Shown here: piece after piece, positions 29,569 through 37,880 of the stretch
How positions within the stretch are numbered: position 1 is the first letter of the stretch
Layout of the letters: each line of letters opens with the position of its first letter
From: CAITYL01 sp041651315
GTDB lineage: Bacteria; Verrucomicrobiota; Lentisphaeria; Oligosphaerales; CAITYL01
NCBI GenBank assembly: GCA_041651315.1
Contig: JBAZJM010000003.1
Location: forward strand, 1 to 64,000
DNA length: 64,000 nucleotides
Reading direction: 5' to 3'
Made by a program: the position numbers and the translations under genes
Notes under the pieces: model-generated
What the model saw: only the letters and a program-made list of their open reading frames with translations
Database searches by the model: none
What the model was told of the DNA's origin: nothing

Positions 29569-29915
29569 TAGGCAGCCTCCGATTTTGGAGGGAAGACCCA
29601 ATTTGTCAGTATTGAAACATCACATTCATTTTCAGGTAAATGTGACTTAATGATTTTTAGCATTGCTTCAGTCATGTAATATGAATATGAAGCATTATTT
29701 TCGCCTTCCAAAACTTTGTAGGGGATTCCCCTGAGGAAAGCGTAAGCAAGTAGATATTCTCTTGCTTTTCTCCCGATCAACGCTTTTTCTCGTCGAAGAA
29801 CGTGTCTCTCTATATCATCCGTAGATGAAATTTCTTTATTCAGAGCTCGCCCGTCATTCGCAAGCCGCTTGATCTCCGTCTTCAACGCAGATAACTGAAA
29901 CTTCTTGTACTTCAT
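29568..29915 (-). CDS. hypothetical protein (115 aa), first gene of ECF sigma operon
   Basis: Function unknown. Basic helical N-terminus (KYKKFQLSALKTEIKRLA) and an alpha/beta C-terminus. AGGAGG precedes the ATG, and this site can pair with an upstream anti-RBS element (29919-29977). Being translationally coupled to the sigma factor, it could be a regulator of it, but no motif shows this. Confidence 0.58.
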   Translation of the reverse strand: MKYKKFQLSALKTEIKRLANDGRALNKEISSTDDIERHVLRREKALIGRKAREYLLAYAFLRGIPYKVLEGENNASYSYYMTEAMLKIIKSHLPENECDVSILTNWVFPPKSEAA

Positions 29916-29918
29916 AAA

Positions 29919-29977
29919 TCCTCCTAATAGTCAAACGTAGTAACTCAGTCAAAACCGGCTACGTTGGGTTAGGAGGA
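29919..29977 (-). promoter_or_regulatory. RBS-sequestering leader hairpin
   Basis: The transcript leader contains TCCTCCTAA, exactly complementary to the ribosome site TTAGGAGGA of the gene starting at 29915. Inside this pair AACGTAG and CTACGTT form a second 7-bp stem. The two stems (9 and 7 bp, asymmetric internal loop, 18-base apical loop, lengths by eye) would hide the ribosome site, so translation of the ECF sigma operon may be switched by temperature, a protein or a ligand. Confidence 0.6.
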
Positions 29978-30032
29978 CCTCGAGCTGATACCTACGTGTA
30001 TTTTCCCATGTTCTTCACCAGATTACACTAAC

Positions 30033-30061
30033 AAGATAACAACTCATAAAACTGCTGTCAA
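30033..30061 (-). promoter_or_regulatory. sigma-70 consensus promoter
   Basis: TTGACA, an exact 17-base spacer and TATCTT on the minus strand, overlapping the 3' end of the Dam gene. It is well placed to drive the ECF sigma, PTH2, suppressor tRNA and possibly vault genes downstream, with a leader of about 110 bases. Confidence 0.65.
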
Positions 30062-30909
30062 GATCTTGGTCCAGTAAAAGCGATTATCTCTTTGACAGAT
30101 TTTCGTGAATCGGCCGCACCGCCGCAGCTCCTGGTTCCAGTAAGAAGATCCATATCAAATACTGAAAAGAGTTCAACTGAGACATCTGCCGATGAGTTAG
30201 ATACGACGGCCCGAACTTTTCGTTTTCCGAGCTTCCTCATCAGTTTGACTATTCTCTGATGGTCTTCAAAGCTAAAACCACCACCGGTATACGCAGTGAA
30301 ATTCGCAGTGGCAGAAATTGGTATATAAGGCGGATCGAAATAGACAGCATCACCACGCGTACCTTGAGCTAATGCTTCCTCAAGTGCTTGCTCAAAATCA
30401 ACTTCTAGAAGTATAGCTATTTTGAGAAGTTCCGATACTGCACGAAGATTTGGCTCATCACAAATCAATGGATCTTTATATTTCCCGAATGGGACATTGA
30501 ATTTGCCTGCTTTCTTATTCACACGATAAACTGCATTGAAGCATGTTCGATTCAAATAAATGAATCTAGCAGCTCTTTTGATATCATCCATCTCATTCGG
30601 GTCTTCTTCCCGAATTCTCAGATAAATATCTCTGTCATAAATATAACGACCTGATTTCAATTCCTTTATTAATCTATTCACATTCGATTTGATTGACCTC
30701 CATGCAGCCATCAAATCTGGACACATATCATTCAACACAGCTCGCTCTATCTTTTTCTGTTTAGCGAGTTCAATGAATACTGCCCCACCTCCGGTCATCG
30801 GTTCATAATATGTCTTAATCTTAGAGGGGAGTCGTAATGTAACTTGAGGAAGGATCTTAGTTTTTCCGCCAAGCCATTTTACGAAGGGATGAGGTGGTTT
30901 TTTAGCCAT
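30058..30909 (-). CDS. Dam-like DNA adenine methyltransferase
   Basis: 283-residue D12-class N6-adenine methyltransferase. The N-terminal FVKWLGGKTKIL is the Dam family SAM-binding motif, then the YYEPMTGGGAVF loop, and the catalytic DPPY (AVYFDPPYIPI) near residue 195. The middle recognition region has RFIYLNRTCFNAVYRVN as in Dam. Likely methylates GATC. It may protect phage DNA or time packaging. It is divergent from the 30947 gene. Confidence 0.93.
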   Translation of the reverse strand: MAKKPPHPFVKWLGGKTKILPQVTLRLPSKIKTYYEPMTGGGAVFIELAKQKKIERAVLNDMCPDLMAAWRSIKSNVNRLIKELKSGRYIYDRDIYLRIREEDPNEMDDIKRAARFIYLNRTCFNAVYRVNKKAGKFNVPFGKYKDPLICDEPNLRAVSELLKIAILLEVDFEQALEEALAQGTRGDAVYFDPPYIPISATANFTAYTGGGFSFEDHQRIVKLMRKLGKRKVRAVVSNSSADVSVELFSVFDMDLLTGTRSCGGAADSRKSVKEIIAFTGPRS

Positions 30910-30946
30910 TCGAAATTACGATACACTGGTTGAGTACAGTTGTTAC

Positions 30947-31546
30947 ATGCCAAGACAGGTTTTCAAAATACCACTGTATCTTGATATTAATCAAAAGAAA
31001 ACCTGGGCGAAGATTCAATCACAAGTAAAAACTCTTTACAAATTAGTTGTCGTAGAACTTGAAGCTGAAAAAGGAAGCTTAGGTTTTGTAGTTGCTAAAG
31101 AGTTCTTCGTTGAACGAATAAAACGATGTCAAGCACAAGATACGCTTGATGATATTTCATACGTTCATGCAATAGAATGGGCTTATGACCGATGTCAGAG
31201 TAGCACAGCAAACTCTGGTAGAAGAAACATAATTGTACCGATTAAAGTTGATCAAAAGTCTGTTATTTTTTCACTTACTGAAGATCAGGTCAAAGTCCCA
31301 TATTTAGGTCTCGTAAAATATAAACGAAATAGATTCATCACCCCTGGTCGTGAGACAAATCGAAGTGATGAAAAACAATGGTTATTGAATAACATAAGAG
31401 CGATATTTATCAATGAAATCAATAATGAAGTATGCGTTATAATTGATTGTTCAGAAGGCGGTACCGATTCAACCGGCGAAAGTAAACTTACTGGAAAGCC
31501 TGTTGTAAAAAAGAAGAAAAAGGTGGCGTCAAAATGGCTGGAGTGA
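30947..31546 (+). CDS. protein resembling the N-terminal part of TnpB/OrfB (199 aa)
   Basis: FKIPLYLDINQKKTWAKIQS resembles the N-terminal HTH region of IS605-type TnpB, and VPYLGLVKYKRNRF resembles the beta segment that precedes its nuclease core. No RuvC catalytic motif or zinc ribbon follows; the protein ends in a lysine-rich tail (VVKKKKKVASKW). It could be a domesticated remnant or simply share the fold. Assignment tentative. It overlaps the next gene by 13 bases. Confidence 0.4.
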   Translation: MPRQVFKIPLYLDINQKKTWAKIQSQVKTLYKLVVVELEAEKGSLGFVVAKEFFVERIKRCQAQDTLDDISYVHAIEWAYDRCQSSTANSGRRNIIVPIKVDQKSVIFSLTEDQVKVPYLGLVKYKRNRFITPGRETNRSDEKQWLLNNIRAIFINEINNEVCVIIDCSEGGTDSTGESKLTGKPVVKKKKKVASKWLE

Positions 31547-31749
31547 ACAATTGCAAACACGAAGGTGAATTACCTGACGGGATTTGCCCAACTTGCAAAA
31601 TTGTGACATGTAATATAGGGAAAACCAACTGCAGATGTGCAGTTGGCTATCCTTATGAACTTCAGTGTGAAGAGTGCAGAGACAAGAAACCGAGGCTAGA
31701 TAATGGTTATTGCGTTTGCACTCCGAGTAAATTCCCGCCTAGGTTATAA
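31534..31749 (+). CDS. cysteine-rich small protein (71 aa)
   Basis: Ten cysteines in 71 residues, arranged as paired CxxC units (CPTCKIVTC, CRCAV, CEECRD, CVC), should bind two or more zinc ions. Function unknown. It is translationally linked to the TnpB-like gene and ends tail-to-tail with the AAA+ gene, with an 11-base overlap. Confidence 0.62.
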   Translation: MAGVNNCKHEGELPDGICPTCKIVTCNIGKTNCRCAVGYPYELQCEECRDKKPRLDNGYCVCTPSKFPPRL

Positions 31750-33970
31750 TCGACGACGCAGAGAGATCAGCCACAAATTTCTTTGCTTGATCATATGATT
31801 CCATGGCTGTTTGTATCTCTGTCTTAATCGCAAAATTCTTAAGATGTGATTCTATCGCTTCTCTTACCTCTCGAAGTGGAATGGCGAAGTGTTTCTTCAA
31901 TTCGGCTTTGAACTCTTCTCGTTGTTCCGGTGTGAATTCAGCAACATTGAATTTTGTCTTAGCATTCAATGTCTGAATCATTCTCGAGGCTTCTTCTGGT
32001 TTTTGATCAACAAATCTTTGCATCGAATGACGCCAGATATGATCAACAATCTTTCGAAGTACGTCACCGGTAGCCCCCTCGAGTCTTGATGCAAAGGATC
32101 GTAAGTCACCTTTATCGAAATCTTCAACCGGAAGATACGAAAGAAACTTCCGGAAAAGAATCTCCCGTTGTTCCTGATTAAGTTCGCCAACAATGATGAC
32201 CTTGCTAAATCTACGAATCATCGGCATCGGAATTCTTTCCGGATGATTCGTAGCTCCCCAAACAGTAATATTCGGATAATGGACAACACCATCCATTAAA
32301 TTTTGGAACTCAGTTGTCAGATCATCATCACCGTGAATCAAGAATTCTTTCTTCTTCATTACGGCGTCAACTTCATCGATTAGAATATGGACGTGTTTTC
32401 TCGTATCTTTTTGAAGCTTAAGGGCTGCTTCGAAAAGACGCTTCGGATTTTTCTGGGATTCACCTTTCCAACAGGTGTTGAAATCGGAACCCGTAACGAA
32501 AACAGCAATTGAATCCTTCTCAGAAGCAACAGCTCTCATTGCTTCAGTCTTACCACATCCTTGAGGGCCAATAAGAAGGATGTTCGATTTACCTGAAGTT
32601 TTGCTCGGGCTCGTCGCCACAAACAAATCATGCCAAGTGGCAGCACCCTTAATTGTTCTTACATGATCTTTCAATTCGACGAAACCACTACCGAGAATAT
32701 CGTCGAAAGAAGCTAGTGGTCTAGTTCCTGGCGTTACTTGAAGTGCTCCCGGTGCTTGACCTAGAAATGAATTACCGGAGCTAATTCGACAAACATAGAA
32801 ACTATTTTCATCCTGAAAGTGGTTTCGAAGTTTTGCTTTCCGTTCAAGAACTCGAGCGATAATTAGCGCCGGATCGTACCCGGACATATAAATCGAAACT
32901 ATCTGAGATAAGGTTTCGTTTTTAAAATCAAGAACGAAAAGCTCTTCTTGTGATAAAAGACCTTCTTTTGGTCTGTATTGAATAGCAGTAGGATCAAGAT
33001 CCTTGATCATCCCGATAGCGTTATTGAAAATTTGATCTGATCGATCAGTCTTCTGACGAGAAAACGTCATGCGACGATATTCACTAATTTCAGATCTGAA
33101 TAGATTAGTGAGTTGTTTACTTAATTCAAAAAGTGATCTTAACGATATGGTCAAGAACGCGGTAAATCCGCTAATCTCACCATCTCCCTTTATGAGGGCA
33201 TCGATAAACGGATCACGAAGGGCCTCAGCCATGATCTGCGCTTTACGCATTGAATATGCAGAAAGCTTATTCGGATCCTGTCCGTCTTCTACTTCTCCAT
33301 CGGAATCGACATTTTCATAGATATGCATCGCAACATCTGTGATAACAGCATTTCTATGAATCTTAAACCCATCGATTGAGTGGCGCTTCACAAGTGCCCG
33401 ATGATAAGTACTCAAAACATTTGCGATAGAATCTGACATCTTCGCAACTTCACCCGGTAGCTCTTCTAAAGCAGAAAGTGCATCGAGATAACTAGATAGT
33501 GAAGGAGAATTTATATCGATGAGATTACGTATGGCTTGAATACTATTAAAGTCATCATAATTCAGATTCATTCGACTGCTTGGAATCATCAAATCAGGAC
33601 TCCGCAGTCTCTGTATAGCACTGCAAACATTTCCGGTAGCTTGCGTTAAAACAGTGGTGACTTCATAAGCAATTCTCAGGAAATTCATTCCATCTGATGA
33701 ATGGCGAAAATCCTCAGCCCAATTATCATCAGTTTCCATATCATCAGAACTACCAGCTCTCTTCTTTTTGGTAGTCATTCGCCATTCGTTCATCATGTTA
33801 TTATTTGAACGAGCCAGAACTTGAGATCGAGTTTCAAGTTCAGTAACAGCTTCAACAGCTTTGGACATCAATTCGGATAAAGACGCGTCCCTATCCGAAT
33901 TATGCTTAGCTAAACTAGCGAATGAATAGAATTTACTTGGGCTTAGACCAAAATCTGTATCTAACGACAT
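31739..33970 (-). CDS. AAA+ ATPase (743 aa)
   Basis: The first about 430 residues are helical and unknown, with three acidic stretches. The AAA+ domain (about 455-610) has Walker A GPQGCGKTEAM, Walker B VHILIDEVDAV and sensor 1 ITVWGATNHPER, then IRRFSKVI with the arginine finger region. This pattern is closest to classic AAA family members (FtsH/katanin-like). A helical lid and C-terminal helix follow. It may remodel phage or host complexes. It stands alone on its strand. Confidence 0.88.
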   Translation of the reverse strand: MSLDTDFGLSPSKFYSFASLAKHNSDRDASLSELMSKAVEAVTELETRSQVLARSNNNMMNEWRMTTKKKRAGSSDDMETDDNWAEDFRHSSDGMNFLRIAYEVTTVLTQATGNVCSAIQRLRSPDLMIPSSRMNLNYDDFNSIQAIRNLIDINSPSLSSYLDALSALEELPGEVAKMSDSIANVLSTYHRALVKRHSIDGFKIHRNAVITDVAMHIYENVDSDGEVEDGQDPNKLSAYSMRKAQIMAEALRDPFIDALIKGDGEISGFTAFLTISLRSLFELSKQLTNLFRSEISEYRRMTFSRQKTDRSDQIFNNAIGMIKDLDPTAIQYRPKEGLLSQEELFVLDFKNETLSQIVSIYMSGYDPALIIARVLERKAKLRNHFQDENSFYVCRISSGNSFLGQAPGALQVTPGTRPLASFDDILGSGFVELKDHVRTIKGAATWHDLFVATSPSKTSGKSNILLIGPQGCGKTEAMRAVASEKDSIAVFVTGSDFNTCWKGESQKNPKRLFEAALKLQKDTRKHVHILIDEVDAVMKKKEFLIHGDDDLTTEFQNLMDGVVHYPNITVWGATNHPERIPMPMIRRFSKVIIVGELNQEQREILFRKFLSYLPVEDFDKGDLRSFASRLEGATGDVLRKIVDHIWRHSMQRFVDQKPEEASRMIQTLNAKTKFNVAEFTPEQREEFKAELKKHFAIPLREVREAIESHLKNFAIKTEIQTAMESYDQAKKFVADLSASSIIT

Positions 33971-34081
33971 AAATTAATACACATTACATTTAATAAAGTA
34001 TGTTTAGTATGATCCATACCTCGGCTCCTTGATCAAAATTTTGGATATTAGCCATTTAGTTTGTTCTTAAAGGGAAGAAGC

Positions 34082-34474
34082 ATGTCTGATTTAGATGATG
34101 AGAATGGTCCGAAGACTCCTCGTGTGTGTGAAGCATGTGGAGGAAAGACCGAAGATAGTTATAGTTGCAAATGGTGTAGAAACGGATTTCAGGATTCAGA
34201 GCAACAATCTGCTTGGCGAGAATTTCGAACCAAGATGAGGAAAATATCCTCTACTTATTCTCTACTTGAAAAATTAACTAGAGAAATGATAACCGTTCTT
34301 CGCCGTATCAATGATGAAGAAGCAAAAGATATAGCTGAAGAAGGTACTAGAGTATTAGATGAATGGTTGTCAGCTGAACCTGATTCTAGAGAGAGAAGAG
34401 ATGCCTCTGTAAATATAAGTATTTTTCAGAAAAAAGCACTGGTTTTAATAATGAAACGAAAACAAGGAACGTAA
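34082..34474 (+). CDS. zinc-ribbon hypothetical protein (130 aa)
   Basis: CEACGG and CKWCRN within the first 40 residues form a zinc ribbon like that of a DnaJ or transcription-type knuckle. The rest is helical. ATG at 34082 follows GGGAAG. Function unknown. Confidence 0.58.
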   Translation: MSDLDDENGPKTPRVCEACGGKTEDSYSCKWCRNGFQDSEQQSAWREFRTKMRKISSTYSLLEKLTREMITVLRRINDEEAKDIAEEGTRVLDEWLSAEPDSRERRDASVNISIFQKKALVLIMKRKQGT

Positions 34475-34504
34475 GTTTTACTTCTCATTTTCGTATTGTC
34501 ATAT

Positions 34505-34753
34505 ATGGGACAGTGTCATTATTGCAGCGGAGAAGGTCCGAAAAGAATTGGTATCGAAGATGGTATCGAAGAAGATCTATATGCTTGTGAACAGTGCTGG
34601 GAACTTTTGAAAAATCCGGCAACGGCTTTACAACTAATTCGCGGAGATCTCTCAATCGAGTTAAGAGGAACTATGGGAGAATCAATGGCAAAAAATGTGA
34701 TAGATAAATTTATGGGTACTATATCAAAGTGGGGACCGGTTAAAAGAGATTAG
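34505..34753 (+). CDS. small zinc-finger protein (82 aa)
   Basis: CHYCSG and CEQCWEL pairs should hold one zinc. The remainder is helical. ATG at 34505 is preferred over the TTG at 34496. Stop TAG. Function unknown; tail-to-tail with the third sigma factor gene. Confidence 0.55.
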   Translation: MGQCHYCSGEGPKRIGIEDGIEEDLYACEQCWELLKNPATALQLIRGDLSIELRGTMGESMAKNVIDKFMGTISKWGPVKRD

Positions 34754-35406
34754 TCTATTTGCAGACTTTCGAAACAATCCCGAACTTGTAATCTGAGGTC
34801 CCTAATAGTTTTAGTGGTAACAACTCGATTACCGAAAGTCAAAGCTTCTCGAATTATATCAGGATTAGCGCCAGTTCTAACAGCGCAAACATATCGAGCA
34901 ACGTCCCATCTTCCAATTCGTCTCATCTCTTCTTCATAAGCTTCCATGCGATCCGTTATTGGATCACCCTCTTCAATCGGGGTATCAACCGTATCAAGAA
35001 GGGTCCTTGGATCATCTGGTCCATTCGGGGCATCAAGGGAGTCACGTTCATTCGAATACCGACGTTTTCGATGAACTAAATTGATACATACGTTATTGGC
35101 CACCATATAAACATAGTGGCCAAAACTTGACTTTGTTGGATTGTGAGCACTTTTCCCGAAGTTTTTGTGGACTATAGCCAAGAAAACTTCCTGAAGTAAC
35201 TCATCCATCGAGATGTCCACAACTTTGAAATATCTGTGGACTATCTTTATTATGTCTTGCTGCTTAGCTACGACATCAATCCCTAGCGGCGTCTTTTTAT
35301 CTTCAGCCATCCTTGGCCACGGGAATCTTTCTACAGTCTTTACCGGTCTCGACTTGAGTCGAATTTCCCTAGATTTAACTAACCGCATAGTTTTTAAGTT
35401 TACCAT
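34750..35406 (-). CDS. ECF-like sigma factor, third in the window
   Basis: About 218 residues from the ATG at 35406. The long N-terminal extension is basic. Region 2 is recognisable: ISMDELLQEVFLAIVHKNF and GHYVYMVANNVCINLVHRKR. Region 4 is weak (about 175-215; NRVVTTKTIRDLRLQV), so it may be a divergent factor. The frame is open to ATG 35448, which shares its CATG with the plus-strand gene start. Stop TAG. Confidence 0.72.
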   Translation of the reverse strand: MVNLKTMRLVKSREIRLKSRPVKTVERFPWPRMAEDKKTPLGIDVVAKQQDIIKIVHRYFKVVDISMDELLQEVFLAIVHKNFGKSAHNPTKSSFGHYVYMVANNVCINLVHRKRRYSNERDSLDAPNGPDDPRTLLDTVDTPIEEGDPITDRMEAYEEEMRRIGRWDVARYVCAVRTGANPDIIREALTFGNRVVTTKTIRDLRLQVRDCFESLQID

Positions 35407-35446
35407 AAAGCTTTTTTGAAAACAAGTTTTCTTGTATAGTCTGAAC

Positions 35447-36019
35447 ATGGATGATTATTTAAAAGAATGTCTATCTGACATTGGAAACATCCCCCTTAAC
35501 GATTTCAATACGCTTTATTGCAGAGTTTGCGCTAGAAGAACTTGCGCTAGAAGTGGACTAAATAACTCCACTTTCGATATTAGAGCCAGAGATTGGAAGA
35601 AAAATTTATTCGAGGAGCCACAAATTGCTGAAGTAGGAGATCCTAGGTTTTCCAACATTCAGTCAAAAATTTTTGCCCCCGGTGGCTCAGCGTATGAAAT
35701 AAGAAGCAATGCTGAAATGCCGAATCTTGATGCTAATGCTCTTGCTCAACGTGAAGCTCCAAAAAATTTCATAAGTCTTCCTATCCAAAACCAACCAGCA
35801 CCATCTATTCAATATAAAGAAGAAACTCCTCCCGAAATCACGGAAACTCCGGAACCGATTCAAGAAGTACCGGCGATACAGACAAAACCATCACTTCCTC
35901 AACAATTAACGAATACAGATTTTCAACAAGGAACAGTTCTCCCTGGAGGACCAGCTCCTCAACAGGCAACACAGGGGAATATCTACGTATTTGGGGAAGA
36001 TGATGAAGATGACAAGTGA
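35447..36019 (+). CDS. hypothetical protein with proline-rich linker (190 aa)
   Basis: Function unknown. The N-terminal 60 residues have a CRVCARRTCARSG cluster, possibly zinc binding. A long proline/glutamate-rich middle (about 115-150) should be disordered, and the C-terminus is acidic (FGEDDEDDK). ATG at 35447 preferred over TTG 35432. Overlaps the next gene. Confidence 0.55.
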   Translation: MDDYLKECLSDIGNIPLNDFNTLYCRVCARRTCARSGLNNSTFDIRARDWKKNLFEEPQIAEVGDPRFSNIQSKIFAPGGSAYEIRSNAEMPNLDANALAQREAPKNFISLPIQNQPAPSIQYKEETPPEITETPEPIQEVPAIQTKPSLPQQLTNTDFQQGTVLPGGPAPQQATQGNIYVFGEDDEDDK

Positions 36020-36893
36020 AATAGAAAAAGTTTCAGAATCGTCGAATCTTTGGGGAGATGACCCGAGGATGGAACTCGTAAAAATTCGAGATGCAGGTCT
36101 CGTTATAGCAGACGATTTGCTTCAAAAAGCAGAAGCAAGATATTTGCTTGATATAAGACAACGGCTTCAGTCAGATCTAAAAATAAATAAAATGGCTGCA
36201 AATGCTTCTCCAGCCATAGATGCTCTCATTCCTTTAGCGGATGAAATGAGAGATCTCATAAAAGAAGGATCGGAAGATATATTTCTTTCGATGCTTGAGT
36301 ATGTACTAAATGAACTCGATGAATTACGAAAAGCAGAACCGGCAAGTTATCTTATTGACGATAGGACTGGAAAAATAGTCGCTCCGATAGAGGAAGATAC
36401 TATAATCAGACCAGATCCAATAGTAGATGAAAATGGGATAACTCAGGTTCAGAATCCATATATAAATCCGATTCTTGCTGCTTCCATTGCTTTAGATACG
36501 GCAGCTAAGGAACGAGACGCTAAAATTCAAAAGTTGGCTGCAGATCCTGTAAGTGGTTTAGCTTACAGACACTTAACAGAGCCAGATAGAATTGTCGAAT
36601 TAGCTAAAGAAAAACTGCGAGCATTCGGTATCATAATATTAGATGAACCAAATTCAGAAAAAGAGAAAGAGATAATTGAATTTGGAAAAGAGACTATGGA
36701 AGCTGATCATCAAGCACCAAATATTCGTTATCATCGACTTAGCGTTTATTCAGCTGTTTTAGCAACTGTTTTATCTAAAAAATGTGAAAAGGGTGGAATT
36801 TGTTGGATCGGCCCTATTCAAAAGAAAATAAATAGTAAACAAAGATGGTATCAAGTAGAAGCACTTATAACGAAGAAATCAGAGATGATTTAA
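36003..36893 (+). CDS. hypothetical protein (296 aa)
   Basis: Function unknown. Mostly helical with acidic and basic segments; a short CEKGGICWIGP segment near the end could bind metal. It overlaps the upstream gene by 17 bases, and several ATGs (36000, 36003, 36009) could serve as start behind GGGGAAG. It is tail-to-tail with the 36890-37441 gene. Confidence 0.55.
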   Translation: MKMTSEIEKVSESSNLWGDDPRMELVKIRDAGLVIADDLLQKAEARYLLDIRQRLQSDLKINKMAANASPAIDALIPLADEMRDLIKEGSEDIFLSMLEYVLNELDELRKAEPASYLIDDRTGKIVAPIEEDTIIRPDPIVDENGITQVQNPYINPILAASIALDTAAKERDAKIQKLAADPVSGLAYRHLTEPDRIVELAKEKLRAFGIIILDEPNSEKEKEIIEFGKETMEADHQAPNIRYHRLSVYSAVLATVLSKKCEKGGICWIGPIQKKINSKQRWYQVEALITKKSEMI

Positions 36894-37441
36894 ATAGTTT
36901 GAGTTATTTGTTTAGGTCCATCCCAGCGCGCAAGTACTGAAGCAAGTACTGAAGCAAGTGCGAATCTAAATTCAGCAACACCAGCTGCTCCGCCCATATT
37001 TTCAAGAAGAGGGCCGAGAGCGTCAACATTACATCTAAATTTAAACTGAACGTAAACACCGACAGGAAGAATCGGAAGCGCGTCAGCTGGGAATTTTAGA
37101 TGAGAAGACACTAAGGCAAATAAATCAAGTGTTTCTTTCACCGATTGACGTATGAGTGCATTTATTCGAGTCGGAAAATTAGGATCAGAATTTGGAGAAA
37201 ACCCTTCATCAGCTATCATTGGTATCCAAGCTGATAGCGGTTTTCGAAGTTCATATTGATCAATAAACCCTGCCCCGAGAAGTAAAGGGGTCACAGCTTG
37301 CATAACACAAGCTGGCATAACTATGAAAAATTGGACATGACGATCCACCATGTCTTCAGACATGATTTTGACCGATCCATGCGTGAAAAATGAACCTAGA
37401 GGACGTGTCGGTTTAGGACGAGGATATTTCGCTCTGTTCAT
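36890..37441 (-). CDS. hypothetical protein (183 aa)
   Basis: Function unknown. Basic proline-rich N-terminus (RAKYPRPKPTRPLG), a hydrophobic middle (QFFIVMPACVMQAVTPLLLG) that could be a membrane or core segment, and the alanine-rich direct repeat ALASVLASVLARW at the end, coded by a short DNA repeat. Confidence 0.52.
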   Translation of the reverse strand: MNRAKYPRPKPTRPLGSFFTHGSVKIMSEDMVDRHVQFFIVMPACVMQAVTPLLLGAGFIDQYELRKPLSAWIPMIADEGFSPNSDPNFPTRINALIRQSVKETLDLFALVSSHLKFPADALPILPVGVYVQFKFRCNVDALGPLLENMGGAAGVAEFRFALASVLASVLARWDGPKQITQTI

Positions 37442-37470
37442 TTATTTCACATTACAGGTAACGTCAGATA

Positions 37471-37725
37471 ATGACTCCTGAAGAAGTCGATCTTCTTAAG
37501 AATATGGTTGTCATAATGTCAGACGGGGAGGTATCACTTCGTCTTGAAGCTATGGCAAAAAGAGAATTGTCCATATTAGACAATCCGGATTTTAAATCAG
37601 ATTCGATGAAAGAAGAGATAATATTTAATGCTGCAGCATTAGCTGCAGCGGCAGAAAGACTATCCCCAATTGACCTTAATATTAACGCTAGTCATGAATC
37701 GAATCATCCTGATGTCGAAGTATGA
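37471..37725 (+). CDS. hypothetical protein (84 aa)
   Basis: Function unknown. Helical throughout with an alanine-rich centre (FNAAALAAAAERL). Single plus-strand gene between minus-strand units. Confidence 0.5.
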   Translation: MTPEEVDLLKNMVVIMSDGEVSLRLEAMAKRELSILDNPDFKSDSMKEEIIFNAAALAAAAERLSPIDLNINASHESNHPDVEV

Positions 37726-37746
37726 ATTTCGCTTTTATGGAAGTTG

Positions 37747-37851
37747 CTATTTTTGCTCGTGTCTCAGCGCTATGGTCTTTTTAGTTAGACCGACATAACG
37801 ACGACCAGAATCAATATGAATATGACAATATATAATCCAGCGAGGTTCCAT
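37747..37851 (-). pseudogene. truncated GIY-YIG homing endonuclease remnant
   Basis: A 34-codon frame reading WIIYCHIHIDSGRRYVGLT after Met-Glu-Pro-Arg, then KKTIALRHEQK and TAG. The spacing of I-Y ... Y-V-G and the following KKT match the first strand-turn-strand of GIY-YIG nucleases, but the rest of the domain is missing. A stop lies just upstream of the ATG. A decayed homing endonuclease is the simplest reading. Confidence 0.5.
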
Positions 37852-37880
37852 GAAGAAACTCTACCGGAACCAATCTCAGA

